Positions 9,852-22,004 of a DNA stretch of 64,000 nt are shown one piece after another. Numbering within the stretch: position 1 is the first letter of the stretch; every line of letters begins with the position of its first letter. This DNA is from Salvia splendens (taxonomy: Eukaryota; Streptophyta; Magnoliopsida; Lamiales; Lamiaceae): assembly GCF_004379255.2 (NCBI RefSeq), contig NC_056039.1, positions 4,408,501 through 4,472,500 on the forward strand, written 5' to 3'. The translations under genes and the position numbers were made by a program. Under the pieces are notes generated by a model. That model ran no database searches, was not told the DNA's origin, and was given only the letters and a program-made list of their open reading frames with translations.

Positions 9852-12800
9852 TTACATGTCTTTCATAGCCATCTCTTCTCCTTCACTTTTCAGTGCCTTC
9901 AGCTTTCTATAACCCGTGTCGGTACCGAATATCCTGCAAATTTATAGGTTAGAAGCAGCGGTTGAGAATACAATACTGGTAGCAATTTTCGGATTCAAAT
10001 ACTTTGATTTGTAAAAAGGCCACAAAATGATGGTAGAAAATTCAATTTCCTAAAAGTGCATTCTCTTTGGTTGTCAATCTATCATGTGAAAATTTCTCTC
10101 GCTTTAAATTCCTCCTTTCTTTTCCCTCATTTTCTTCAAAGAAGAGTTTCACTCTTTCTTATTCCACCTTTTCGCTCCAATGAGAGTTAATATTATTACA
10201 CCAATAGATCATGATAATGATATCATCTTTCATTGGAGTGGGAACTGAGGAATAAGAAATGTGACATTCTTCTTTATAGAAAATGATTGTGTAAAGATAT
10301 GATGAATTGAAAATGAGAGAATTTTCTTATCTTATGACGAATTTACAATATGATGAGAACGCACTCTAGAAGTGGACATAAGAAAACAGAGAGTTAGAAA
10401 ACTCACCAGTCCATGTAGACAAAAGTTGATGAGTAGTTGCCACTCTTTGTGTACAGCAGTCGGTGATGATAGTCATGGAAATCAGCACTGGAGTCGAGAA
10501 AGGAATTATGAACTTAAAACAATTTAAACACAGGGTAAAAATAATAAAGGCTCGTGTTACTCAAAAGAGAAAAGATACGAGTATACGAACCCGCCATATA
10601 AAGGTAAGTAGTTTGAGAGGCTCCATGGGAAATGGTATCCACAATGTGCCTCCACGGTTTCAAGCACTCTAAGAACCATCCATAGCCAGAGTGTTATTAA
10701 GTGGGGACCCGTGATTGCAGGACCAAGTATTGTAGCAAATCCAAGAAATAAAATCTCAGCAGGGTGAGCATATTCAGAAGTCAATCCAAATGGTGTTGCA
10801 TATCTGCACAAGCATTGAGCATATGAATGCTTTTGGCATAAAAATATCATAGTACTTCTTACTTCCAGTGGAATGAATTTATTTATTAAAGAATGTTTAT
10901 ATGTTAACTCACTCATGATGGACACTGTGGACATGCTTGTAAAGCCATTTTGTATGTAGAATCCGGTGTCCCCAGTAGAATACGAAATCCTCCAGGATGA
11001 AGTAGAATAAAACCTGAGTTGAGACCACTTTCCTGCAGAAACATGTATCTGAATAAACAGCAAGTAAAGGCAACCTATAACGAGAGAAGTCAGGCAGCAG
11101 CAGAGTTTCTTCTTTTCTCTTTGAAAGAGAGAATATAAATTATATTTTCACCCTACATCTTTCCCACTTTGGAGTTTCTTTCCTTATCTTGATCTAAAGG
11201 AAACAGGAAGTTTATTGACATCCCACAACCCCAACTACAATTTAAACTGAACCACATTCTAATTCTTCCTGCATTTAAACCTTCCATGGTGTATTATTCT
11301 ATGTGTGACTGGATTCATTTGAATTCATATTGGATTTTACTCATCTTCTCCAGTTCATATCAGTATAATTTCTGAAAGAATTGACAATAGAGAGGCACCA
11401 TTAATCATTTCATTATCAAGAAATCAGTGAGCACAGAATCTTCATAAAAGAATTGCATCTGGAAGAGAAACAACAAATCATTGTTCAACCGAGGTTCAGA
11501 TCATGCTAAAGTCTGAAACTACTTCAGACCAAGATTATCATAATTAAGTAAAGACTTCCAGTCCGCCCAATTCAAGCATTAGAGTATAAAGAACCTGAAA
11601 CAACAAATCATTGTTCGACCGAGGTTCAGTTCATGCTAAAGTCTGAAACTAGTTCAGACCAAGATTATCATAATTAAGTAAAGACTTCCAGTCCGCCCAA
11701 TTCAAGCATTAGAGTCTAAAGAACCTGAGTATACCAGGATGGCAACGGAAGGGTACTTCGCATGCCCATAAATCTGAAGACGGGATATGACAAGATCATA
11801 ACAGGTAGGTTGACACAAAAATGATAGAGCAATAGCTTGGTGATACATTTCTCTTGAGCATCAACTGTGTTGTTTTTAGTCTGCACGGACACCACAAGCA
11901 TCTCATAATCATAATTGCATTCCAATTTCCATGTGATAATGTAAGACAAGCAAGAGGGTCAAAACAGGAAGCAAATTTTGGATGCTTGACAGTTACGTGT
12001 AATTACAAATTTGCACAACCTCTTCTCCTCCTCCATCCATACCCCTTTTCAACAATATTAATATTTATCTCTTTGCTCTTCAATTTCATATATTTGTTCT
12101 AAGTTAGAGACAGAAAATTGGTGTAGAATGGAAGTCATTAGACAAAGAAAACTATTATGAATTACAATGAAAAATGACCAATAATAACAAAAGATTTGTG
12201 ATCAATCATAAGAAATGAATAACTCTTTGGGAATGTTATTAATATTCTGCTTGTCCTCTCACCAGAAAATTTTCTGAAACTTTTACAGTGACATGGCAGC
12301 AACTACATCATAAAACAAGTATACTCTAAAGTTTCAATTATCAAAGACAAATGAAAATTATATATTTTTTAATTTTCCACCAAGTTATTTTGAGTGAAAG
12401 AGGATGCTGCAATGTTCTGGTTAAGATCTTTACTCCAAAATCCCCAGTTCTCAAGGTACCGAAACAACAGACACAGAGTAGCAAAATGCTCACAGAAAAC
12501 ACAAGGTGAGTGATTGACAAATTTCTCAGTTCATTCCTCGTCACTAGATTACGTAATTTTAAATGAGTTTTGTATCACAGGACGCATGACTGAGAGACAA
12601 TCAATGTTCACAAAAAAACTTTCAACTATGAAGTCACTAGATTAAACCTGAATTTTGTATTGGTTCAGCCATCCTGCCCTTTCCAAGAATATGAATGGAA
12701 GTCCAGACAAAAAGAATACACTCTCATGAAGAAAGAAACTTCCAAGACATGCCAGTTGAAAGTCACTAAAATTGGTTATGAGATACTGCAAAAACAAAAT

Positions 12801-14212
12801 ATAACAGCAGATCAAAATAAGGAGTAAGAATACTTTTAATGATTAAATTACCCATAAAGAGCGTAAAACCAGGTCAGTATTCGTCAAGGATAACACTGAG
12901 AATTCAAAAGTTAGACTACGTTCCAATGCATAACAACATCTGGCTGAAACTCAGATTAGTAGTATGAGCTCTTTCAAATACAATTGTATATATGTACAAC
13001 CCATGCCTTAACACAACCCAAGAAATGATAGCAACAATCAGATTTACTTATAGGTCCTAAACTGGAATACATATTTTTCAGAGTCCACCTTTGATTCTCT
13101 CTCCTCCCAAGGATAAGCACAAAATATACAATAATGCAGAAGTTATTTAGTTTCAGGATGGTATATAAAGGGATAATACAAAAATCAATCTTATTGAGAG
13201 ATTTCCTCCATGAGGTACATCTCCAATAGCCTCCCAAGTTCTAAACTAGCATAAAAAGGACATTATTCAACCACGTCAAGTTAGTGTGTAGCCACAAAAA
13301 TATTAAAGTGTACTTGAAGAAGGGGAGTCAAACAATCAACACAGGCCACCTTGAAGCAAAGCTCCATCGTGATTTTCTCCTCTTAAATGCTTTTATGATT
13401 TCCTTTATGGAATATAAACTAGGTGTCATTTCAATTGTTTTCGATTGTTTGTAAAACCCAACTAACATTATTCGTATGCAGAATTTGACACCGGTAGAGT
13501 ATAACATGTTCACTAATTCTCATTTACTTAGCCCAGGAACATTACTCCGGTTCATTAGGCACTGGGAAACAGTTATAACTGTCCTATTGTGGATATGGCA
13601 TATTTTTTCATCTCAAACAAAACCTCCAATACCCAGCCCCATATTATTCACACTTCAGCAAACTTTTGGAGGTGCCAAAGTAGATAGATGTTTCAGCATA
13701 CCCCTAAAGACCTGATTCACTTGTTCTATAATACCGAGTCTATCAACAAGAAGTTTTTGTTATTTGATATTCCAATCAGTGCGAACTTCATTACGAAACA
13801 CTGCCTTTTTATCCAGGTTAAATGTCACGAGAAAAAACAATCCAATACATAAATAAAAAGAATATATATACATCATCTGAAAAATCATCCACATCTTACA
13901 TGCATCAATCACGGACATCACTCTTCTCAGCTCAAGATCGTCGAGAACCAGATAAGTATGACAGCGAATTAAAAGGCAAATCACAACAGTACAGCAAAAA
14001 AGCACTCAGGCACGACAAACCGAATCTCAAAATGAAAATGTTAGATATGCAAAAAAAACATAACTAGCAATCAGAAAACAGATCCGACGACAAAAACAAC
14101 GAATCCGACGCAATCAACCAATAATTTGAGCCACAGTGACGCTAATCTAGGGCACATCAGATGATTAAATCGAATTCATTACAGTCCAGGCGGAGTCGAC
14201 GACGGACGCCAT
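9852..14212 (-). CDS. SMO2: Plant C4-methylsterol monooxygenase, SMO2 type
   Basis: Seven exons on the minus strand join in frame: 14212-14183, 12785-12648, 11880-11735, 11032-10913, 10803-10591, 10487-10407, 9933-9852 (269 aa, the usual family length). The protein starts MASVVDSAWT and shows SDFQLACLGSFFLHES. It carries the three iron-binding histidine boxes HRILH (127-131), HSVHH (140-144) and HDYHH (220-224), then ends with VYMDWIFGTDTGYRKL. Several hydrophobic segments fit an ER membrane protein. Family knowledge: SMO2 enzymes oxidise the 4-alpha-methyl group of C4-monomethyl sterols in phytosterol synthesis. All introns show GT-AG ends. Intron 3 carries a 130-bp tandem duplication. The high similarity I recall to SMO2 rather than SMO1 supports the assignment. 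Confidence 0.93.
11467..11726. repeat. Tandem duplication, 130-bp period, two copies
   Basis: Copies at 11467-11596 and 11597-11726 both begin GAAACAACAAATCATTG and end AAAGAACCT. Only a few bases differ, so this is a recent duplication. It lies in SMO2 intron 3 and ends about 8 bp before the exon 3 splice donor (exon edge 11735, minus strand). Confidence 0.88.
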
Positions 14213-14356
14213 GGCGAATGCGCCGCAGCTTCTGACTTGATCTCCGCGAAGAAAACACCAGAGACAGTGGGCGAGTGTCGATGGAGATGAGCGATGAGTG
14301 TATGATAGAGAGCGAGAGAGAGAGAGTAGGGAAACGACAGTCTGTCACGGAGAGCT

Positions 14357-14368
14357 CTCTTTATATAT
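14357..14368 (-). promoter_or_regulatory. Probable TATA box of SMO2
   Basis: On the minus strand the sequence reads ATATATAAAGAG about 145 bp upstream of the SMO2 ATG at 14212. The stretch in between is CT-rich (GA-rich on plus), as is common in plant 5' leaders. Confidence 0.5.
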
Positions 14369-14512
14369 CTGCACTGCACCAGATATGTGAATGTGTGTGT
14401 TTGCGATTAAATTATTATAGCTGGGTTTGTTTGATACACGTCAGCTAGCGAGCGCGATAAAAATCAGCAAAATTAAAAGGCAGGGAAGAACTTTCTGGTT
14501 CTGAAAACGACA

Positions 14513-14598
14513 GCCCTCTAGGCTATAAGAGCATCAATAACTCCGGCCCGCAACTGCCCTCTAGGCTATAAGAGCATCAATAACTACGGCTCGCAACA
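14513..14598. repeat. 43-bp tandem duplication at a Tourist element end
   Basis: GCCCTCTAGGCTATAA followed by GAGCATCAATAACT occurs at 14513 and again at 14556. The unit contains 16 bp of flank, including the TAA target, plus the first 27 bp of the element that starts at 14572. The left end of that element is therefore duplicated together with its flank. Confidence 0.8.
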
Positions 14599-15090
14599 GT
14601 TGCGGCCCAGACTCCAACTACTTTAACCCTGCAGACCACAACCCTGGCCGCAACTAATAAATGACACTATTCACAACTCCAACTTATGTTACTTATAAAA
14701 TAGAATACGTTGAGCAATTATAACACGAGAAATTCATTTTTAATACAAAAATAATAAATTATACACTAAAAATATAAAAAAATTTGAATAAAAAAAAGTG
14801 CAAATAAAATTAAAAAAAGTGCAAAAAAAAGTGCAAAAATCCCGACCCCTTTCCCTCTCCATCTTCTTCCGCTTCCTCGTTCTTCTTCCTCCCCCTCCCT
14901 CTCCTTCTTCATCTTCTTCCTCTTCCAAATTAAAAATTCAGAAATCGTGAACAGTAGCGGCCCCGGGAGATCTAACGCGAGGACGGGTCGGACCCCGGGA
15001 CCGGCCTGGGCCGGAACTTCACACCCTCCATCACTTGTGCCGGGCCGGGCCTCGCCATTTGCGGCCCGACCATCCGCGTTAACGATGCCC
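14572..15090. mobile_element. Tourist-like (PIF/Harbinger) MITE, element 1
   Basis: 519 bp with terminal inverted repeats: left GAGCATCAATAAC, right GTTAACGATGCCC. It is flanked by TAA at 14569-14571 and 15091-15093, the 3-bp target duplication of PIF/Harbinger. Inside is an AT-rich core with GTGCAAAAAAA repeats and GC-rich GGCCCGG-type stretches. No transposase frame is present, so it is non-autonomous. Confidence 0.82.
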
Positions 15091-15093
15091 TAA

Positions 15094-15621
15094 GGGCATC
15101 ATTAACTTCGTCTTGTATTCAGGCCCCAAGTCCCCTCCACGTCATCATTCCCCTAAATTTGAGTCCCGGGCTACAACTGCTCTAACCATATAGGCTCTAA
15201 CCCGGGCCGCAACTAATAAATGACACTATTCACAACTCTAACTTATTTTACTCGTAAAATAGAATACGTTGAGCAATTATAACAACAAATTCATTTTTAA
15301 TACAAAAATAATAAATTATAAACTAAAAAATATAAAAAAAATTAGAATATTAAAAAAAAGTGCAAAAAAATATTTAATTTTTTTAAAAAAAAAGTGCAAA
15401 AAAATCTCTCCCATCTCCCTCTCCGTCTTCTTCCTCTTCCAAATGCATAAAAATTCAGAAATTGGTGAACAGTAGCTGCTCGAACCCCCTCCAACCGGAA
15501 GCTCCATCACCCGCCAGGCCGGACCCCGGGACCGGCCTGGTCCAGAACTTCCTCCCGTCCAACTCGCGTCTCGGGCCGGGACTCGCGATTTGCGGCCCGA
15601 CCTGTTGCGTTAATGATGCTC
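15094..15621. mobile_element. Tourist-like (PIF/Harbinger) MITE, element 2
   Basis: 528 bp, left end GGGCATCATTAAC, right end GTTAATGATGCTC. TAA flanks it at 15091-15093 and 15622-15624. The first TAA is also the right target copy of element 1, so the two elements touch. Internal sequence such as CCGCAACTAATAAATGACAC is shared with element 1, so they belong to one family and lie in the same orientation. Confidence 0.82.
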
Positions 15622-15909
15622 TAACGGTGTGGAATATGCTACTGAGTCTCATCACATGAGTCACGTTTGGTCTGGGTACGGATTTTAAAAATATATATAT
15701 GTTAGAAAAATTAGTAAAATATAAGATTTATTTTTTATATTAATTTTATAATAAAATATGAGTGAAGTAAATTAGTGGAATATAAGATCTACTTAACATT
15801 TTTGGTAAAGGTGAAAAGTGACTCTTATTGTGAGACGTACTAAAATGACAAAATGTAGCTCATATTGACATCGAGTTAGTAAATATTTTCATTTTTCTCT
15901 CAATAAATC

Positions 15910-16402
15910 ATGTTATTTTGTCGTAAATTCGAACCAACCATTTAAGTCTTTTAAACTATAACCGTTTTTCACCGACTAAACTAAAATTAGCACACTAATT
16001 CAACCGATTTGATCCGGTTTCAAATTTTGGAACTGCCATTTTTTTTGGGCAGTATCCCTAGTGACAAACATTTTAAGTGCACTAAATTTACTTTACATAA
16101 ATCTTGTAAAAGCTTATGCTCTATCAAGATTTTAGTTGCTTAGAGAATAAAATGTATTGTACTAGTAAACTTAAGAAAGGCATATTCTAATTACAACAAT
16201 GTTGGTCGATTTTAGTGAAAGTCAATTAATCATGTTAGTATTTATTATAAATTCGACCATTTTCATTTTTGAAATTATAACCATTTTTCACCAACTGAAC
16301 TAAAAATTAGAAAATACATATTGATTCAACAGATTCAATCCAGTTTCAGAATCCGGAACTACTAATTTATTGGCTACGTCCCTAGTAACAAACATTTAAG
16401 AG
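15910..16402. repeat. Diverged direct repeat in intergenic DNA
   Basis: About 160 bp at 15910-16077 resembles 16245-16402: AAATTCGA, ACTATAACC/ATTATAACC, TTTTTCACC, GATCCGGTTTC/AATCCAGTTTC, CCCTAGT and ACAAACATTT occur in the same order. The copies are well diverged. No gene is visible in this AT-rich gap between the Tourist pair and the next Harbinger element. Confidence 0.65.
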
Positions 16403-16821
16403 GCGTTAAATTAGTTTAGTGAATGGTGAAATTTCGAGCCTTTGATTTACTATATGTTATTCAAATTGAGGATTAATGTCTCAATCAATGGGATCTACCA
16501 AAAAGAAAACGACAAAAGTGGGGGTGAGTGCAAATCTGTAAATAGTTTATGTAACGTGGATTCATACGCATCAGTAATGATGTGGTTTATTTAACCGTTT
16601 GTTTCAAATTTAGGCCTTGTGTTTTTATTTCATTTTTTATTCGACTTTAGGCTGTATGATTGTTAAAAATTGATAATGATTACACGATTACCGTCAATGT
16701 TGGGCTTTAAGGAATTCATGATCTGAACTATCATGATTGCGACGTGACTAAAGTTAGTTTTTGTTTTAAATTTATTCGGAAGAAGTTGAGCTGAATATTG
16801 AAGCTTTGATTAAAATTATGA

Positions 16822-18761
16822 CAGCATCCACGATGGCGGTGAGCGGACCGGCTAGCCGATCTCCGGCACTCGCCGGTTCGCTTGTCGAACCATTGTAACC
16901 GCCGAGCGCCATTTCGGCGAAAAAATCGGCGAGCGCACGCCGATCCGCGAGCGTTGGGCGATGCGCTCGCCGGTCCGCTCGCCGCCATTGTGGGCTCCGG
17001 ACCGGCGAGAGATATATTTATTTATTTATTTTTTAATTTTCGAAACACTGTATATACGCGCTTTGCACGTCATTTTCATTCGCACTACTTGTTTTAACGA
17101 GTACTCTCTCTATCTTAATTTCTGTACAAGATCAACAACGGGAAATGAGCAACGTTGGTGGTAGTAGTGGTGGTAGTGTTGGGGATACTGAGGAGTACGA
17201 ACGTCGAATGAACGAAGCGTTAGAGGCCTATACGAACCGTGATTGATCGGCTGATGCAGAGGCCTTGCAGCCGGCGGTACCTCGACCTCGACCACGACCA
17301 GTTGGCCACCGCCGAACAATGATTGAACGTGATCACGTAGCTGCACATTAGCGCCTATACGAAGACTACTTTGCACAGGAGCCGCGGTTCAACACCAACC
17401 TTTTCAGGCGCCGTTTTAGGATGAGCAGAGCCCTGTTTATGTGTATTGTTAACGCCTTGGAGCATCGATATCTGTTTTCCGCTTCAGGCACGATGCGGCT
17501 GGCATACCCGACCACACACCTATTCAAAAGTGCACTGCGGCAATCAGGCAGTTGGCCTATGGAGGCGCGGCAGACATGTGGGACGAGTACCTCCACATCG
17601 GTGAGACGACTGCCCTTGAATGTGTGAAGTATTTCTGTCAGGGCGTGATTGAAATTTTCCGTGATCAGTACCTTCGAAGCCCTACCCCTGAAGACTGCCA
17701 GGATCTGATGCAGATGCACAGGGAGAAGCATGGGTTCTCGGGTATGTTAGGCAGCATAGATTGTATGCATTGGGAGTGGAAGAACTGTCCCACTGCCTGG
17801 AAGGGGTTCTACACGACCGGCTACAAGGGAAAGAATCCCACGATGATCCTCGAGGCCGTAGCTGACTACCGGCTGTGGATTTAGCATGTGTATTTTAGGA
17901 TAGCAGGGTCGAACAACGACCTCAACGTCCTCAACTCGTCGCCCCTTTTCAACGAGCAGTGCCAGGGCGTCGGTCCGGCCATTAGTTTTGTCGCCAACGG
18001 CAACCGACATGATATGGGCTACTACTTGGCGGATGGGATATACCCTAGGTGGCCCGTCTTTGTGAAGACAATCAGATGCGCATCAGATGAGAGTACTTTG
18101 CGGAACGACAGGAGTCGGCGCGCAAGGACGTGGAGCGCGCATTTGGTGTGCTCCAGTCTCGATGGGCGGCAATTAGGGGTCCAACGCGTTTGTGGCATAT
18201 CGACTGCATTGTTGATATGATGTACGCCTGTATTATCATGCACAACATGATTGTCGAAGATGAAGGTGTACAACTGACTAGTTAGGCCAACGACGATAAT
18301 GAAGCCGGTCCAAGCCACGGCATGGCCGCCCCCAACGTACGAAGTGGGGTCCCGCACGATGAAGCCGACCTCCTCCAAGCACATGCCGACATGCGCTAAA
18401 CGGATGCTCATATTCGACTCCAAAAGGATTTAATTGAAGAGTTGTGGGCGCGGAGGACTGCACGACGTTAGTTTTTTTTATTATGTAATTTTTTTAAATG
18501 TATTTTTTTTTAATTTAAATAAAATTATTGGATTTTCCCGTATCTGTGTCATCAATTTAATTCCGTATTTTGTGTGATTGTCAATTATTCAGCTTATATA
18601 ATTTTGAGTGATGTGGCTAGGCTATTGCTAGGCTATTGTTGGGCTATTTGCTTGTCCTGATGATGTGGCAGAAGGATTTTTAGTGCTGATGATGTAGCAG
18701 GAGGAGTTTGTGGCTGGGCTATGGCTGGGCTATTACTGGGCGAAAGCCATTGTGGATGCTC
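16822..18761 (+). mobile_element. Decayed PIF/Harbinger DNA transposon (copy B)
   Basis: 1940 bp. The left end reads CAGCATCCACGATGG; the reverse complement of the right end is GAGCATCCACAATGG. It is flanked by TGA at 16819-16821 and 18762-18764, a variant of the expected TTA/TAA target. Subterminal GC-rich repeats (CGCTCGCC, CCGGTTCG, CGGCGAGCG) lie at 16850-17000 and a transposase pseudogene at about 17370-18450. Confidence 0.88.
17370..18450 (+). pseudogene. HARBI1-like transposase pseudogene (copy B)
   Basis: Homologous to the copy at 34663-35912. 17552-17884 reads MAYGGAADMWDEYLHIGETT and continues through GSIDCMHWEWKNC to EAVADYRLWI, then a TAG replaces the next Trp codon. The frame resumes with GSNNDLNVLNSSP and MGYYLADGIYPRWP, then shifts near 18085 before the KDVERA-like part. 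The DDE motifs remain readable, but the stop and at least two frameshifts make it inactive. It is closer to copy A than to copy C in the HIGETT segment. Confidence 0.82.
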
Positions 18762-18797
18762 TGACTATATTAAAGTTTAAAACACATCTGAGGTTAG

Positions 18798-19452
18798 GAG
18801 CATCTGCATCGGTGCTCTTAGCTAAGAGCAGGCGTCGTGCCGACGACACGACCAACACCCTGCTCGCCGTAGTGCTCTTGCCGATGGCACAGTCCTGCTC
18901 AATAGCAACAGCACGAGCAGCCGCCGTGGCATGCTCTGATTGGCCGTGGTTTATCATTTTTTTGTTTTAAATTCGAAAAAAGCTGAAAAATTCAGATTTA
19001 ATTTTAAAAAATATTTTCTCACTTCCCAATAAAATATATCCATTTTCTCCACACTTTTAATTTATATTTTCATTATTTTAACCCCAAAATTCACACTTTC
19101 ATCTATAAATACCTCTATTTCAACACAAAAATCACACTACACCAAACAACTCTCTCAATCTCAATTTTTAAGATTTAATTATGTAATTTTAATTTTTTAG
19201 GATTTTAATTATGTAATTTTGAAATTTTTAGTAACTTGTAATAGTATTTCAGGTATTTGAATGCATTTTAATATTGTGGAAATATTTTTAGTAATTGAAG
19301 TAATAAAATTGAATAATAGAATGGTGGGATCATTGAGCATGCTTTTGCCGTCTTCTTGCGGAAGAGCATGAATGTGGGTGTTGTGCTCTTGCGGAAGAGC
19401 AGGGAGTAAAAAATAAATAAAAATGGGTTCGGGTCCATGGATGTGGATGCTC
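18798..19452. mobile_element. Non-autonomous PIF/Harbinger derivative
   Basis: The left end reads GGAGCATCTGCATCGG and the right end GTGGATGCTC. TAA follows on the right and TTAG precedes on the left, so the target copy is imperfect. Inside are the palindrome GCTCTTAGCTAAGAGCA, a block CATCTATAAATACCTC that looks like a retained transposase promoter, and repeated TTAATTATGTAATTTT. The same layout is found in the element at 28310-29198, so both belong to one deletion-derivative family. Confidence 0.72.
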
Positions 19453-20070
19453 TAAGGCGCATAAATGGATTTGTGAGTGGTTGTTAAGCACTGGCAGAGC
19501 CAATTAAGGACAAGCATACCCCAAAATTCTGTAATAATTATTATTTGAGAGTAACCAATGTCAAAGTTATCACAATGGTCCAATGGTATTGCACTTCTTT
19601 CTTATTACTTAGATCACGTGTTCGATTCTATTTCCAATAATACTTTCCCAAAATAATGTAAAAGATGATTTCTGAGTAATCGTATGGCGTAGGCACGACA
19701 ACTAATTATATCAATATTAATATCCATCAATATTTAAGAATGATTAAATTGTGTCATTATATTTAAGGCACAAATTATGCAGATTCACTGATTCAGGTCT
19801 AACGTTGAAACTCAGTACAATTATAATAGGCGTTTTCGTATCAATTCAGATATCATGAGACGCATTTCTCTAATGACTACTAAAATATCATTCGAGAATA
19901 AACTTTCAAGAGAATGATCAGATTGCCACACAATTCCACATATTTATGCATACATTTAGATTTTTTATCCTTAAATATCGGATGTGTGCTCATTTTTTAT
20001 CTGTAAAATCTGTATTACATGAGCATTCCAATTTCCAAGGTCATGCATAAAGTTGTTTATTTTATATATA

Positions 20071-20300
20071 CTCCCTTCATTCCCTGTTCAATATCTCATT
20101 TTAATGTAATACTCTATTTAAAAAAATTACTATTCCACTAAAGAATGTTTGTGGAAAAATTATTGAAATATAAATCATATTTTTATATATTAATTTTATA
20201 ACAAAATATGAATTAAATGAATTTGTAAAATGTAAAGTCTATTTATTGAAGATAGTAAAATAAAATTGAACATTTTAAAATGGACATCCCAAAATGAATA
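20071..20300. mobile_element. Degenerate Stowaway-like MITE
   Basis: The left part CTCCCTTCATTCCCTG and the right part (reverse complement begins TATATTCATTTTGGGATG) form a weak inverted repeat around an AT-rich core. The pattern resembles plant Stowaway elements, but the ends are eroded. Confidence 0.4.
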
Positions 20301-20329
20301 TATGTGAAGTTTAATAGGGGATTGTTATG

Positions 20330-20590
20330 TGGTAGTAGGAATGAAATTAAATGAAAACTCTAAATATTGTACAAACTCCAAACTATGATCTGGATCATTA
20401 AAAAATGTCAACATATGATAAAATAGTAGCACCAGAAAATGTCAACAAAGTGTCAACGGTTGATGTTGTGTTGACATTTTCTGTTGCTACTATTTTGTCA
20501 TATGTTGATATTTTTTAATGGTCCAGATCACAATTTGAAGTTTGTACGATATACATATAAGTTTGCATTTTATATCTACCATGTGGTAGT
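20330..20590. repeat. Long inverted-repeat MITE
   Basis: Arms 20369-20447 and 20474-20547 are nearly perfect reverse complements, from GTACAAACTCC to GAAAATGTCAAC and back, with a 26-bp loop. Weaker pairing extends to about 20330 and 20590 (GTGGTAG / CTACCATG). RNA from it would make a hairpin of about 75 bp. A decayed relative is at 47540-47660. Confidence 0.75.
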
Positions 20591-21451
20591 ATTTATCAAC
20601 ACACTTCGTTGAATCTAACTTTAACTAACTTGTGACCTATCTTGATTTTCATTAGGTTATATTAGGAGACGAAATGGAATTAATTAGACAATAGTTTAGC
20701 TGGTTAATTAAAAATAACCGCAATAAAATTTCCAATCTAATTTCAATTATTATTGCAGGCAATTTGAATTGTTTGTGTGTGAGAACGCATAATTTGCTGT
20801 CATGAGGATGATCATGCATTCAGAAATAAGTTTTTCATTGTTGGGTAAGTCATTGTTAGTTTATGTGTTAAATTTGGCTCTTTAGTTCATATATATTGTC
20901 AAGTCATGTTTTTAGGTTAAATTTGCCCCCATGTTCAGTGATCAGTTATGATACCATGTTAGAATTTAATGGGTTACATCCTAAAACCAAATAGTATTAA
21001 AAAGAGTAGTTGATAGACTTATATAGTAGTTTTAGTTTTCTATTTACACCGATATGAGATAATTATAATTTATTTATAGTTTCAATTGCCAACCCTTTTA
21101 ATGTTTCATTACAAATGTATATGGGGAGTGTTTTTCATTATAAATTTTAGATGAATGAGAATCTTTAACTCTATTAAATAGAAGCAAATAATTTTGGAAT
21201 CGTGATCTTATTTATGCAGATATAAAATGAATAAAATAAACAAAATGGAATCATATTCTTGTACTTAGAAAAGCACCATCAATAGGAGTTTCACCATGGA
21301 ATAAAGAGATGCAAAATCTATCAAACAACTTCGAATAATAACTCACGCGTACAATCACTCGAAACTTCCAATAATTAAAAGTAAAAGGAAAAAATTGCAA
21401 GGAACTCCAACGTTAGCAAAACCTGCTCAAACAAACGCCAAACACCGGCCA

Positions 21452-21757
21452 CTAACCGTCGCCGCCGCAACCTTCGGCGCCACCGTGACCGTGAGCACTA
21501 CCTTCCATCTCGGACGCGTGGTGAGCGGCAGCAACCGCTGCAGCTGCAGATCCAGCGGCCACGGCAGCGCCTGCTCCAGCTGCGGTGGCTCCACTTCCGT
21601 CAAATCCAGCACGGCTATCGTCGCCAGGCACCGATCCTCCGCCGCTACGCTTCCGGTGTCCTCTTTTGCCAGCTGAGCTTGATTCTTCGTCGCCGTCGGA
21701 TTTCTTCTTTTTAGCTTTACAGATTGTGAAGCAAAAGCAGACTTTTTTGCTCCACAT
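21452..21757 (-). CDS. Possible small Ala/Gly/Lys-rich protein (101 aa)
   Basis: From ATG at 21757 the frame runs 101 codons on the minus strand. Residues 1-20 hold MWSKKVCFCF and a KAKKKK basic patch; the rest is Ser/Gly-rich, then an Ala-rich run with AAAAVAAAHH and a His/Gly tail ending GCGGDG. A TATATA box lies about 55-60 bp upstream on the same strand (near 21815). The G+C is clearly higher than the flanks, as in a real exon. I do not recognise the family. It could also be a captured exon fragment or chance. Confidence 0.4.
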   Translation of the reverse strand: MWSKKVCFCFTICKAKKKKSDGDEESSSAGKRGHRKRSGGGSVPGDDSRAGFDGSGATAAGAGAAVAAGSAAAAVAAAHHASEMEGSAHGHGGAEGCGGDG

Positions 21758-21886
21758 CTTTAGCGATGCGTTTATTCTATGCACAATTTTGGTGTTGCTT
21801 TTGAAACGAATGGGGTCATATATAGAGCGTTTGTAATGCACAAGCACAGTTGATATTTTGTTGAATTTAACTTTTTTATTTTCAAC

Positions 21887-22004
21887 GATGATCACCTATA
21901 ACATCTCCTACTACATACACAAATATAAGTGATGTTATAAGAGATGTTATATGTGATGTAAGAGTAGGAAATGTATGTAGTAGCAGATGTTATAGGTGAT
22001 CATC
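21887..22004. repeat. Fold-back MITE, 118 bp
   Basis: The left arm GATGATCACCTATAACATC pairs with the right arm GATGTTATAGGTGATCATC, and the match continues through TACTACATAC/GTATGTAGTA. The middle also holds ATGTTATAAGAGATGTTAT. It lies about 130 bp upstream of the small putative gene's start (minus strand). Confidence 0.8.

Noticed and set aside
10557..11063. 168-codon minus-strand open frame
   Set aside because: Covers exons 4 and 5 of SMO2 in mixed frames plus introns. The spliced gene explains it.
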